From Rhodospirillaceae bacterium UBA3470 (GTDB lineage Bacteria > Pseudomonadota > Alphaproteobacteria > Rhodospirillales > Casp-alpha2): a DNA stretch of 6,393 nucleotides. The notes below the pieces were generated by a model. It ran no database searches. It was not told the DNA's origin and saw only the letters and a list, made by a program, of their open reading frames with translations. Both the position numbers and the translations under genes were made by a program. The DNA is taken from contig DFRF01000146.1 in assembly GCA_002378125.1 (NCBI GenBank), positions 1 to 6,393 on the forward strand, written 5' to 3'. Shown here piece by piece: positions 1 through 6,393 of the stretch. How positions within the stretch are numbered: position 1 is the first letter of the stretch; every line of letters starts with the position of its first letter.

Positions 1-232
1 TACGGCGCGGGAATATTTCCTGCGGATGATCCAATCAGTCGTGCCGGCATTGCCTTCTGAAGGCGATTTTCTCCTTGGGCACGCGTTCAGCGGCGCCGAT
101 ATCCTAATGCTCAGTTGTCTGAACTTCTCCGACCGTTACGACATCGCCCTGCCGGCGGAGGTCGCCGCCTACCGCGAACGGGTTTCGGCCCGACCCGCCT
201 ACCAAGCCGCTTTGGAAGCCAACAACCCATGA
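1..232 (+). CDS. Glutathione S-transferase-like protein, C-terminal part (5' end outside window)
   Basis: Only the last 76 residues are present; the open frame runs in from the left edge and ends at TGA 230-232. They resemble the all-helical C-terminal domain of cytosolic glutathione S-transferases. Visible residues 24-40 carry the family's helix-6 region, with F-S-G-A-D-I at visible 29-34, matching the conserved N-capping pattern (S/T-x-x-D) of that helix. An R-P-A-Y at visible 64-67 and a short tail follow, as is common near the end of GSTs. The thioredoxin-like N-terminal domain, which would hold the glutathione-binding and catalytic residues, lies outside the window, so substrate and class cannot be judged. 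Such proteins are normally cytosolic and conjugate or transfer glutathione. Its stop overlaps the start of the CoA-transferase gene, suggesting one mRNA. The internal ATG at 26 is not the real start, because the frame stays open to the edge with GST-like sequence. Confidence 0.8.
   Translation, partial: TAREYFLRMIQSVVPALPSEGDFLLGHAFSGADILMLSCLNFSDRYDIALPAEVAAYRERVSARPAYQAALEANNP
229..232 (+). other. ATGA start/stop overlap between GST-like and CoA-transferase genes
   Basis: The ATG of the CoA-transferase (229-231) and the TGA of the GST-like gene (230-232) share bases. This arrangement is typical of translational coupling by terminating and re-initiating ribosomes, and it fixes the CoA-transferase start. 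Coupling itself is inferred. Confidence 0.85.
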
Positions 233-1428
233 CATCTAAGTATCCAACGGCCGGCCCACTGGCCGGCATCCGCGTTGTCGACGTGACCAGCGTGATTTCC
301 GGGCCGGGCGCCATGGGGCTGTTAGCCGACCAGGGTGCCGACGTCATCAAGGTGGAGCCGCCCCAGGGCGATATCATGCGCCACCGAGGCGATGACGAAA
401 ATTTCACGCCGGGCTTCGTCTCCGTGAACCGGGGCAAGCGCTCAGTGGTTTTGAACCTGAAAAATCCGGATGCGGCGCCGGTGCTCTGGAAACTCATCGC
501 CACGGCGGACGTGTTCGCCCAGAACTTCCGCCCCGGCGTCATCGAACGGCTAGGCTTCGACGCCGACACAGTGTTGGCTCGGCATCCGGGCCTTGTGTAT
601 CTCTCCATCAGCGGCGTCGGGCGGGCGGGTCCCTATGTGAAGAAGCGGGTGTACGACCCCGTCGTCCAGGCGCTGTCCGGTTTCGCTGAGATTCAAGCGG
701 ACCCGGTGAACAACCGCCCAAAGATGATCCGCACCCTGATTGCCGATAAGACCACGGCTGTCTACGCCAGCCAGGCGGTCCTAGCGGCACTTCTAGCCCG
801 GGGGCGGACGGGCAATGGCCAGCATGTGGAATTGGCCATGTTGGACACCATGGTCAGCTACATCTGGCCAGAAGCCATGGCACAGTTCTCCAAGATTGGT
901 GCCGAGAACCTGGACGCTGCGTCAACCCCCCACGACATGATCTTCCCGACCGCCGATGGCTATATCACCTTGGGCACCGTCTCCGACAAGGAATGGTCAG
1001 CCCTTTGCCATGCCGTCCAACGCCCAGATCTAATTGAGGACCCGCGCTTCCTGACCGCTGGTCTCCGCAACAAGAACCGCCAGGAACGCATGGAAGTGAT
1101 CGAGGCCGCATTGGGCCCCTTCGGGACGACGGAGATCATAGCTACTCTAGAGGCCGCCGATGTACCCTGCGCGCCGGTGCTGAGCCGCTGGGAGATGCTG
1201 TCCGACCCGCAAGTCCAGGCTAACGACGTGGTCCACGAGATCGATCAACCCGGCCTGGGCCCAGTCCGCCAGGCCCGCGCTGCCGCCAAGTTCAGCGCCA
1301 CGCCTAACGCCCCGGTGCCGACGGCGCCCAGACTGGGTGAACATACTGTCTCGGTGTTGGAGGACCTGGGTTATGGCGCGGGCGAGATCGCAGCCTTGAT
1401 CGACGCCGGCGTTGCGGCGAAACCCTAG
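229..1428 (+). CDS. CaiB/BaiF family (family III) CoA-transferase
   Basis: A complete 399-residue protein, the usual length for family III CoA-transferases, which move CoA between acyl-CoA thioesters and free carboxylic acids in the cytosol. Residues 9-45 hold the typical opening: P-L-x-G-I-R-V-V-D, then G-P near 25-26 and a G-A-D-V-I-K-V-E-P-P stretch at 36-45. N-R-G-K-R-S at 67-72 and the N-F-R-P-G-V-x-x-R-L-G region at 99-109 follow. Asp173 in I-A-D-K aligns with the catalytic aspartate that forms the acyl-anhydride intermediate (Asp169 in formyl-CoA transferase, from family knowledge). It is followed by L-A-A-L-L-A-R-x-R-T-G-x-G-Q at 185-198. The acyl substrate cannot be read from sequence; I see no Gly-rich loop of the formyl-CoA transferase type. 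The start at 229 overlaps the GST stop as ATGA, with GGAAG at 214-218 as a possible ribosome site. An in-frame extension back to 115 would cover the GST gene and is not family-like. Confidence 0.93.
   Translation: MTSKYPTAGPLAGIRVVDVTSVISGPGAMGLLADQGADVIKVEPPQGDIMRHRGDDENFTPGFVSVNRGKRSVVLNLKNPDAAPVLWKLIATADVFAQNFRPGVIERLGFDADTVLARHPGLVYLSISGVGRAGPYVKKRVYDPVVQALSGFAEIQADPVNNRPKMIRTLIADKTTAVYASQAVLAALLARGRTGNGQHVELAMLDTMVSYIWPEAMAQFSKIGAENLDAASTPHDMIFPTADGYITLGTVSDKEWSALCHAVQRPDLIEDPRFLTAGLRNKNRQERMEVIEAALGPFGTTEIIATLEAADVPCAPVLSRWEMLSDPQVQANDVVHEIDQPGLGPVRQARAAAKFSATPNAPVPTAPRLGEHTVSVLEDLGYGAGEIAALIDAGVAAKP
1425..1428. other. Shared CTAG palindrome holding the stop codons of two convergent genes
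   Basis: The plus-strand CoA-transferase ends with TAG at 1426-1428, and the minus-strand HAD gene ends with TAG read from 1427 to 1425. Because CTAG is self-complementary, one 4-bp site terminates both frames. There is no intergenic space, and I found no intrinsic terminator hairpin with a T-run next to it on either strand. Confidence 0.95.
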
Positions 1429-2231
1429 TTGCCCAAGTCCTCGTCGCACAAGAGGCGGGAGGTCATCTCGGTGAACCCATCCCCAGCACGCTCTTCGGTT
1501 ACGAAGGCGGGCGGCGACATCAGTTGGTCCGCGAAGTCCCGCACATTGGCAACACCCACGGCGTTCGGGAAATAGGCGAAGGCCGGTTGGTCGTTGGGGG
1601 AATCGCCGACAAACACGAAGCGCGCTTTCTCCGCGTCGAGATCAACGTGGAAGATTTCATCGAACAAATGACGGATCATCGTAAGCTTGTCGTACTCGCC
1701 GAACCAACCGTTGACGTGGATGGAGCTAACCTTGGCCGTCATGCCGGCATTGGTCATTAGCCACACGATGCGGTCGATGGCATCGCGGTCCAAGGGGGGC
1801 ACGTCCTCGCAGAAATCGATGGCCAAGTCAGTCTCCCTGTACGCCTGATCGGCGGCGATGGAGGCGCCGGGTACCGCCGCCACGATCTGTTGGCCGATGG
1901 CATCCAGTTTAGTCCTATTAGCGGCGATGGCGTCGCCATCCGCATAGTAGCGCCGGGTCATGCGCCGTTCGTCATGGTCATAACGGAAGTAAAAGGCGCC
2001 GTTCTCCCCGACGATGGCATCCACGGGCCACATGCGGGCGATGTGATCGCACCAGCCAGCGGGCCGGCCCGTTACCGGTACAACCAGTTTCCCAGCGTTC
2101 CGCAGGTCCGCCAGCGCGGCGTAAGCCTTAGCCGTGAGCCGGCCGTCGGTGGTCAGCGTATCGTCGATGTCCAGGAGCACCCCGCGCACGGCGCGGCGGT
2201 CGTCATCCGGAAAGGCCATGAGCGACTGCAT
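1425..2231 (-). CDS. HAD-superfamily hydrolase, probably a C2-capped (Cof/sugar-phosphatase-like) phosphatase
   Basis: A 268-residue protein with all four HAD motifs. Motif I is D21-I-D-D-T25, where Asp21 would be the nucleophile and Asp23 the acid/base. Motif II is V-T-G-R-P at 53-57 (Thr54). Motif III is Lys182 in Y-D-K-L-T. Motif IV is G-D-S-P-N-D at 209-214, with Mg2+-binding acids. About 125 residues lie between motifs II and III, which fits an inserted C2 (type IIB) cap as in Cof-like, sucrose-phosphate and mannosyl-3-phosphoglycerate phosphatases. E-N-G-A at 76-79 is also typical of that group. No signal peptide is visible, so it is probably a cytosolic Mg2+-dependent phosphatase of a small phosphorylated metabolite; the substrate is unknown. 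It starts 2 nt after the pheT stop, implying co-transcription. The start is uncertain: ATG at 2231 has only a weak GGA about 5 nt upstream, and Met6 (2216) is an alternative without a better site. Confidence 0.88.
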   Translation of the reverse strand: MQSLMAFPDDDRRAVRGVLLDIDDTLTTDGRLTAKAYAALADLRNAGKLVVPVTGRPAGWCDHIARMWPVDAIVGENGAFYFRYDHDERRMTRRYYADGDAIAANRTKLDAIGQQIVAAVPGASIAADQAYRETDLAIDFCEDVPPLDRDAIDRIVWLMTNAGMTAKVSSIHVNGWFGEYDKLTMIRHLFDEIFHVDLDAEKARFVFVGDSPNDQPAFAYFPNAVGVANVRDFADQLMSPPAFVTEERAGDGFTEMTSRLLCDEDLGN

Positions 2232-2233
2232 AC

Positions 2234-4642
2234 CTATCCGCGTAACGTGGCGCCCGTAGCCTTGGCCACGTTGGCGACAACCTTGTCGGCGACGGCATCA
2301 ATCTCCACGTCGGTCAGGGTGCGGTCCATGGCCTGCAGGGTCACCGACAGTGCCAGCGATTTTTTGCCCACCTCCACGTTACCACCGGCAAACACGTCGA
2401 ACACCTCGGTTTCGGTGATCAACTGCTTGTCCGCCTGGCTGGCCGCCGCGGCGACCTTGGCCGCTGTGACGTCGGTGTCCACCAGGAAAGCGAAATCGCG
2501 CGAGACTTTCTGATAGGCCGACAACATCAAATGCGCGCGCGCCGCGTCCTTCTTGCGCTTCGGTTTCGGCAGGTTGTCGAGCAAAATCTCGAACGCGGCT
2601 ACCGGGCCAGCAATGTCGAGCGCCTTAAGGATCCGGGGATGAACATCACCGAAGTAGGCGAGCGTGTTCTTTGGTCCCTGCTGGAAGGTGCCGGAACGGG
2701 CCGGGTGGAAATAGGCAGGCGTTTTGGTGGAAATCTGCAGCCTGTCCGTGGCGATACCAATCTCATCCAAGACGGCGATTACGTCGGCTTTTGCGTCGAA
2801 GGCGTCCACAGGGCGGGGCTTGCCAGCCCAGTGGCGGATGCCGTTGTTGCCCGTGCGGATTCCCGTGGCCGCCACGGTCTGGTCATCAGGCTGGTCACCC
2901 GTGAACTGCGGTCCCACCTCGAACAACGCCGTGTCGGCGATGCCGCGCGCGCCATTGCGCACGGCAGCATTGATCAGATTCGGTAAGATCGAACCGCGCA
3001 TGACGTCCAGATCAGCACTAATGGGGTTGGCAAGCTTGATGGCGTCCGCCACCTCACCAAAGAGTGCCGCATCCTTTTCCGCCAGAAACGAATAGGTCAC
3101 CGCCTCAGTCATGCCCCGCGACGCCAGTACACGCCGAGCATCGGCGCGGCGGGTCTGATCCACAGTGCGCGCCGCATGCGGCAACGTACCCATGAGAGAC
3201 ATGGGTTCAGCTGGGATATTGTCATATCCGTGGATGCGTACCACCTCTTCCACCAGACAGGCCTCGCCGACGATGTCCGGGCGCCACGACGGCACCTGGG
3301 TCTCAAAGCTGTCGCCCTTGCGCGCATGCGAGAAGCCCAGCACCTTCAGAATGCGCGAAATCTCCCCGGCGTCTAGATCGACACCGCCCAAGGTGCGCAC
3401 CCGTTCATGGCGAAGGGTGATGCTCTTCTGCCAATCGGGTGCGCCGCCGGCAACCACCACGTGGGACGGCTCGCCGCCGCAGAACTCCACGACCAAACGG
3501 GTGGCGATCTCCATGGCGGGTTCTAGGAAGGCCGGGTCGACCCCGCGTTCGAACCGGAACCGCGCGTCCGATTGCAGGTTCAGCTTGCGTCCAGTCATGG
3601 CCGTGCGAATGGGATCGAAGTAGGCGCATTCGATGAACACGTCCGTGGTGTCTTCCGTGCAACCCGATTCCTCGCTACCCATGATGCCACCGAGGGCTTC
3701 CGCCTTCACATCGTCGGCAATCACGCACATCTCGGCGTCCATGGTGTATGTTTTGCCGTCCAACGCGAAAAGTTCCTCACCGTCGTGGGCCATGCGCGGG
3801 CGCACGTTACCCGTTACCTTGGCGGCGTCGAACACGTGTAGCGGCCGACCCAGTTCGATGGTCACCAGGTTGGTGATGTCGACCAGCGCCGAAATAGGGC
3901 GCAACCCCACAGCCAACAGTTTGTCCTGCACCCAGGCGGGACTGGGCCTGTTTCTAACGCCTTTGACGTAGCGTCCGATAAAGTAAGGGCAGGCGTCCTT
4001 CTTGTCGTCCGGGAAATCGAAAATCACATCGATGGGGCTCTCAAATTTGCCCGGGATCGGCTTCGTATCTAAAGGTTTCATTGTGCCGATGCCGGCCGCC
4101 GCCAGATCGCGTGCGATCCCTCGCACCCCCAGGCAATCGCCTCGGTTCGGCGTGATGGCTATCTCGACAATGGGATCGTCCAGACCCATGACTTCGATAG
4201 CAGCGGCGCCAATTGGCGTGTCTTCGGGGAGTTCTACGATCCCCTCGTGTTCATCAGAAATGCCCATCTCGCGTTCGGACAATAGCATGCCGCGGCTCTC
4301 GACGCCGCGGATTTCCGCCTTCTTCAAGGTTATGTCCGTGCCTGGGATGTAACTTCCCTCGGCGGCGAAGACGCCTTTCATGCCGGCCCGCGCGTTAGGC
4401 GCGCCGCAAACAACTTGGTGCTCGGTGCCGTCACCGGTATCGACCCGGCAGACCCGCAGGCGGTCTGCATCGGGATGCTGCCTGGCCTCCAGAACATGGC
4501 CAACCATGAAGGTCTCCAGGCCCTTAGCCCGGTCGGTGACCTTTTCCACTTCCAGGCCGATGACCGTGAGTTTGTCGAGGATGGCGTCCAACTCCCTGTT
4601 GGTGTCCAGGTGCTCCTTGAGCCAAGCGAGTGTAAATTTCAT
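2234..4642 (-). CDS. pheT: Phenylalanyl-tRNA synthetase beta subunit
   Basis: An 802-residue protein, full length for bacterial PheT (about 795 in E. coli). With PheS it forms the cytosolic (alpha-beta)2 enzyme that attaches phenylalanine to tRNA-Phe using ATP. Domain order is standard. An EMAP-type OB fold spans about 40-150, with H-P-D-A-D-R-L-R-V at 56-64 and V-V-C-G-A-P-N at 77-83. The B3/B4 region, which carries editing of mischarged Tyr in this family, spans about 215-385, with D-I-T-N near 255-258, G-G-I-M-G-S at 318-323 and R-F-E-R-G-V-D-P at 363-370. B5 spans about 407-477, with W-R-P-D-I at 453-457 and E-E-V-V-R-I-H-G-Y-D at 465-474. The catalytically inactive synthetase-like core spans about 480-690, with F-H-P-A-R-S at 645-650. 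The FDX-ACB anticodon-binding domain spans about 707-800, with S-R-D-F-A-F at 714-719. No domain is missing. The start overlaps the pheS stop and has a strong GGAGGA 8 nt upstream. Confidence 0.98.
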   Translation of the reverse strand: MKFTLAWLKEHLDTNRELDAILDKLTVIGLEVEKVTDRAKGLETFMVGHVLEARQHPDADRLRVCRVDTGDGTEHQVVCGAPNARAGMKGVFAAEGSYIPGTDITLKKAEIRGVESRGMLLSEREMGISDEHEGIVELPEDTPIGAAAIEVMGLDDPIVEIAITPNRGDCLGVRGIARDLAAAGIGTMKPLDTKPIPGKFESPIDVIFDFPDDKKDACPYFIGRYVKGVRNRPSPAWVQDKLLAVGLRPISALVDITNLVTIELGRPLHVFDAAKVTGNVRPRMAHDGEELFALDGKTYTMDAEMCVIADDVKAEALGGIMGSEESGCTEDTTDVFIECAYFDPIRTAMTGRKLNLQSDARFRFERGVDPAFLEPAMEIATRLVVEFCGGEPSHVVVAGGAPDWQKSITLRHERVRTLGGVDLDAGEISRILKVLGFSHARKGDSFETQVPSWRPDIVGEACLVEEVVRIHGYDNIPAEPMSLMGTLPHAARTVDQTRRADARRVLASRGMTEAVTYSFLAEKDAALFGEVADAIKLANPISADLDVMRGSILPNLINAAVRNGARGIADTALFEVGPQFTGDQPDDQTVAATGIRTGNNGIRHWAGKPRPVDAFDAKADVIAVLDEIGIATDRLQISTKTPAYFHPARSGTFQQGPKNTLAYFGDVHPRILKALDIAGPVAAFEILLDNLPKPKRKKDAARAHLMLSAYQKVSRDFAFLVDTDVTAAKVAAAASQADKQLITETEVFDVFAGGNVEVGKKSLALSVTLQAMDRTLTDVEIDAVADKVVANVAKATGATLRG
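4639..4642 (-). other. ATGA start/stop overlap between pheS and pheT
   Basis: Read on the minus strand, the pheT ATG (4642-4640) overlaps the pheS TGA (4641-4639). This suggests translational coupling, which would help make the two synthetase subunits in the 1:1 ratio that the (alpha-beta)2 enzyme needs. The overlap is seen directly; the coupling is inferred. Confidence 0.9.
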
Positions 4643-5715
4643 CGGTTCAGTCCTCCGACCATGCTCGGCACATCCAAGGCCCTGAACCCATAGTGCTTGA
4701 GCCAGCGAAGATCGGTCTCATAGAAGGTACGAAGGTCGGGAATACCGTATTTCAGCATGGCCAGGCGCTCGACACCCATGCCGAAGGCGAAACCCTGGTA
4801 TTCGGTCGGATCCACACCGCAGTTCTCCAGGACCTTAGGGTTGACCATGCCGCAGCCTAAAATCTCCAGCCAATCGTCGCCATGACCAATACGAAAGGCG
4901 CCGCCTTCGCGGGTGCAACCGATATCCACTTCCGCTGACGGTTCCGTGAACGGGAAGTAGCTGGCTCGGAAGCGGACCGGCAAATCGTCTACGTCGAAGA
5001 AGGCGCGGCAAAACTCGATCAGGCAGCCCTTCAGATTCCCCATGTGCGTGGTCTTGTCGACGGCTAGGCCTTCAACCTGATGGAACATGGGCGAATGTGT
5101 GGCATCGTAGTCGCAACGATAGGTCCGTCCCGGCACGATCAGACGAAACGGCGGGTCACCGTTCTGCATGGAACGAATCTGAACCGGCGACGTGTGGGTG
5201 CGGAGCACCATGCGTTCGCCATCCTGTTCGCCTGGCAGGTAGAAGGTGTCGTGTTCCTGGCGGGCCGGGTGGTCCGGGGGGATGTTGAGGGCGGTGAAGT
5301 TGTGCCAGTCGTCTTCTATGTCCGGGCCTTCGGCGATGTTGAAGCCCATCTCACCCAGGACAGCGACGATTTCATCAATGGTCTGGCTGATAGGGTGGAT
5401 GCGGCCCTGCATCTCAGGGCGCACGGGCAACGTCACATCGATGCGATCGGTCTCAAGACCGGCATCCAATTCCACATCCTCAAGCGCCGCCTTGCGCGCC
5501 TCGATGGCGTCGGCAACCTCAGCCTTCAACGCATTCAGGGCCTGCCCCATAGCCTTGCGTTCATCGGGGTCCATGCCGCCGAGCCCCTTCATTAGCCCAG
5601 TAATCTGGCCCTTCTTGCCGAGCGCGCTGACCCGGAGCTCTTCCAGGGCCTGCGTATCGGCGGTGCCAGCCACCGCGCTGGTCAGTTCTTCGCGAAGACG
5701 TTCTAAATCTTCCAT
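4639..5715 (-). CDS. pheS: Phenylalanyl-tRNA synthetase alpha subunit
   Basis: The catalytic subunit of phenylalanyl-tRNA synthetase (class II), 358 residues. Residues 1-85 are rich in charged and Leu/Ala residues and fit the N-terminal coiled coil that contacts tRNA. Class II motif 1 begins around H-P-I-S at 107-110 and runs through N-I-A-E-G-P-D-I-E at 126-134. Motif 2 is about 190-216, with the invariant Arg in G-R-T-Y-R-C-D at 196-202 and H-S-P-M-F-H-Q at 207-213. The Phe-pocket segment F-T-E-P-S-A-E-V-D is at 256-264. Motif 3 is G-M-G-V-E-R-L at 312-318. Ala310 aligns with E. coli Ala294, which governs amino-acid size selectivity, so the normal specificity is expected. ATG at 5715 is chosen because it has AGGAA 5 nt upstream and gives the usual family N-terminus. 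An in-frame TTG at 5778 would add 21 atypical residues encoded through the upstream hairpin and is unlikely. Confidence 0.98.
   Translation of the reverse strand: MEDLERLREELTSAVAGTADTQALEELRVSALGKKGQITGLMKGLGGMDPDERKAMGQALNALKAEVADAIEARKAALEDVELDAGLETDRIDVTLPVRPEMQGRIHPISQTIDEIVAVLGEMGFNIAEGPDIEDDWHNFTALNIPPDHPARQEHDTFYLPGEQDGERMVLRTHTSPVQIRSMQNGDPPFRLIVPGRTYRCDYDATHSPMFHQVEGLAVDKTTHMGNLKGCLIEFCRAFFDVDDLPVRFRASYFPFTEPSAEVDIGCTREGGAFRIGHGDDWLEILGCGMVNPKVLENCGVDPTEYQGFAFGMGVERLAMLKYGIPDLRTFYETDLRWLKHYGFRALDVPSMVGGLNR
4651..4656 (-). promoter_or_regulatory. Ribosome binding site of pheT, inside the pheS 3' end
   Basis: On the minus strand GGAGGA lies 8 nt before the pheT ATG and within the last codons of pheS. 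It is a near-perfect Shine-Dalgarno sequence at good spacing. It confirms the pheT start and shows that pheT can recruit ribosomes besides any coupling through the ATGA overlap. Confidence 0.8.
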
Positions 5716-5720
5716 CTCAG

Positions 5721-5725
5721 TTCCT
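5721..5725 (-). promoter_or_regulatory. Ribosome binding site that sets the pheS start
   Basis: AGGAA on the minus strand lies 5 nt before ATG 5715. It supports this ATG over the in-frame upstream TTG at 5778, which has no comparable purine-rich site before it. Confidence 0.75.
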
Positions 5726-5727
5726 GT

Positions 5728-5774
5728 CCGTAAAACGGCAACCGGGAGACGCCGCACAAGCGGGCTCCCGGTTT
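5728..5774 (-). promoter_or_regulatory. Hairpin region between rplT and pheS; possible attenuator or mRNA-processing element
   Basis: A 9-bp perfect inverted repeat (AACCGGGAG at 5740-5748 with CTCCCGGTT at 5765-5773) encloses a 4-bp inner stem (CCGC 5752-5755 with GCGG 5760-5763) and a 4-nt loop, separated by a small asymmetric internal loop. A second small hairpin (CCGT 5728-5731 with ACGG 5735-5738) sits just before the pheS ribosome site. In the direction of transcription only a 4-T run follows the large stem, and it starts 4 nt after it, so this is not a canonical intrinsic terminator. It may lower read-through from the ribosomal protein genes to pheST, mark an RNase cut site or stabilise the mRNA. 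In E. coli this same gap holds the pheM leader peptide and attenuator; here I see no Phe-rich leader ORF. Structure is seen; function is inferred. Confidence 0.45.
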
Positions 5775-5810
5775 CCAAATCAGCTGCGGCGCGTTAGCAC
5801 CGAGGTCCGA

Positions 5811-6176
5811 TTACGCGGCCTTGGCGAGAGCGGCTTGTGCCTGATCCACCAAGCTCTTAAAAGCTGCCGGCTCATTGGTCGCTAGGTCCGACAGTATCTT
5901 GCGATCGATTCCGATCTCGGCTTTGTTGAGGCCGTTCATAAGCTGCGAATAGGTCATCCCGTGTTCTCGGGCGCCAGCATTGATGCGCTGAACCCACAGG
6001 CTCCGGAACGAGCGCTTTTTAGCGCGGCGGTCGCGGTAGGCGTATTGGAGCCCCTTTTCGACTCGTTCGATAGCCAAACGCAGGTTGTTCTTGGAGCGGC
6101 CACGGTACCCCTTGGCCAGCTTGAGAATTTTCTTCCGCCGCGCGTTACGGGCGACGGCTCTTTTGACGCGTGACAT
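5811..6176 (-). CDS. rplT: 50S ribosomal protein L20
   Basis: A 121-residue, strongly basic protein, close to the usual 117-120 of L20, which binds 23S rRNA early and is needed for assembly of the large ribosomal subunit. The basic N-terminal extension (about 1-60) has the family pattern V-K-R at 4-6, K-G-Y-R-G-R-S-K-N at 22-30 and Y-A-Y-R-D-R-R-A-K-K-R at 45-55. The signature region follows at 54-70, with L-W-V-Q-R-I-N at 60-66 and Arg70. The C-terminal globular part includes R-K-I-L-S-D-L-A at 92-99 and E-P-A-A-F at 102-106. The segment at 9-15 is more basic and less like the common T-A-H-A-R-H-K form, a small divergence. The start at 6176 has GGAGAG at 6184-6189, 7 nt upstream. It lies 27 nt after rpmI. 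In E. coli and Bacillus, L20 represses this operon through the leader mRNA; the equivalent leader would lie outside the window. Confidence 0.98.
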   Translation of the reverse strand: MSRVKRAVARNARRKKILKLAKGYRGRSKNNLRLAIERVEKGLQYAYRDRRAKKRSFRSLWVQRINAGAREHGMTYSQLMNGLNKAEIGIDRKILSDLATNEPAAFKSLVDQAQAALAKAA

Positions 6177-6203
6177 AATATGTCTCTCCGTAAATCCAGA
6201 TGC

Positions 6204-6393
6204 TTAGACGTTCGGTAGGCAGGCCTTCACCAGGCGCGCATCCGCGTCGCACAGGAGCATGGTGCCCCGGGCGTTACGCTTCATTTTCTGGGAACGTCGG
6301 CGCAGGAAGTGCCGTTTGCCGGAAGGGTTAGCCCGGACCTTGCCGGACCCGGTGAGACGAAAGCGCTTCTTGGCGCTCGACTTGGTCTTCATC
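6204..6393 (-). CDS. rpmI: 50S ribosomal protein L35 (5' end probably just outside window)
   Basis: The visible 62 residues, beginning with the ATG at 6392, are a small, highly basic L35, a component of the large ribosomal subunit. M-K-T-K-S-S-A-K-K-R-F at 1-11 is the hallmark of the family. It is followed by T-G-S-G-K-V at 14-19, G-K-R-H at 25-28, N-A-R-G-T at 40-44 and the K-A-C-L-P end at 56-60. Most L35 proteins start M-P-K-M-K-T-K, so the visible Met is probably the fourth residue and the real start lies 9 nt beyond the right edge, giving about 65 residues, the normal size. The last window base reads G on this strand and agrees with an AAG codon before that ATG. The stop is TAA at 6206-6204. 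It is usually paired with rplT, often with infC upstream; what precedes it here is not visible. Confidence 0.96.
   Translation of the reverse strand, partial: MKTKSSAKKRFRLTGSGKVRANPSGKRHFLRRRSQKMKRNARGTMLLCDADARLVKACLPNV

Noticed and set aside
115..228. N-terminal extension of the CoA-transferase frame back to 115
   Set aside because: It overlaps the GST-like coding sequence in another frame, is Arg/Pro-rich and unlike the family; the ATG at 229 gives the standard length and start.
111..608. Minus-strand open frame of about 165 codons opposite the GST/CoA-transferase genes
   Set aside because: It is antisense to clear family members, rich in Arg, Pro and Ser, and shows no domain; a compositional shadow.
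1439..1455. CCTC/GAGG inverted repeat just after the CoA-transferase stop as a terminator
   Set aside because: The stem is only 4 bp with a 9-nt loop and no T-run follows; it also lies within the HAD coding sequence.
1890..2513. Plus-strand open frame of about 207 codons opposite the HAD and pheT genes
   Set aside because: It lies antisense to two well-supported genes and spans their junction. Its translation has low-complexity Ser/Thr/Ala runs and no recognisable domain, as expected for a shadow in GC-rich DNA.
5740..5773. The rplT-pheS hairpin as a plain intrinsic terminator
   Set aside because: The T-run is only 4 nt and does not directly follow the stem, and full termination would cut pheST off, so it is listed as a possible attenuator or processing element.
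5716..5778. Longer pheS beginning at TTG 5778, adding 21 residues
   Set aside because: The extension is translated through the hairpin, has no good ribosome site and does not match the usual PheS N-terminus, whereas ATG 5715 has AGGAA 5 nt upstream.
5716..5810. A pheM-like leader peptide before pheS
   Set aside because: There is no ATG-started small frame in the gap, and the GTG-started one at about 5800 encodes only six residues with no Phe.

Overview
The window looks like a piece of a GC-rich alphaproteobacterial chromosome. The assignment rests on the protein character of L20, PheS and PheT and on the gene order rpmI-rplT-pheS-pheT; it is an inference, and I cannot name a genus. Nearly every base is coding, and two gene groups converge on each other.

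Positions 1-1428 (plus strand): the C-terminal end of a glutathione S-transferase-like protein, truncated by the window edge, overlaps by 4 nt (ATGA) a complete CaiB/BaiF family III CoA-transferase. They look like the end of one operon. Positions 1425-6393 (minus strand), in transcription order: rpmI (ribosomal protein L35, entering from the right edge), rplT (L20), a 95-nt gap with a two-part hairpin, pheS and pheT (alpha and beta subunits of phenylalanyl-tRNA synthetase, overlapping by ATGA), then a HAD-superfamily phosphatase starting 2 nt after the pheT stop.

The minus-strand group is a translation operon: two proteins of the large ribosomal subunit followed by both subunits of the (alpha-beta)2 enzyme that charges tRNA-Phe. 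The HAD gene is the odd member, since its spacing implies co-expression but no translation role is evident. It converges on the CoA-transferase gene so tightly that both stop codons lie in the same 4-bp palindrome, CTAG, at 1425-1428.

I found no tRNA or rRNA gene, insertion sequence, CRISPR array, long repeat or broken gene. The longest non-coding stretch is the 95 nt before pheS. I see no evidence of a new biological system; this is mostly conserved housekeeping sequence, with a few layout details worth checking.
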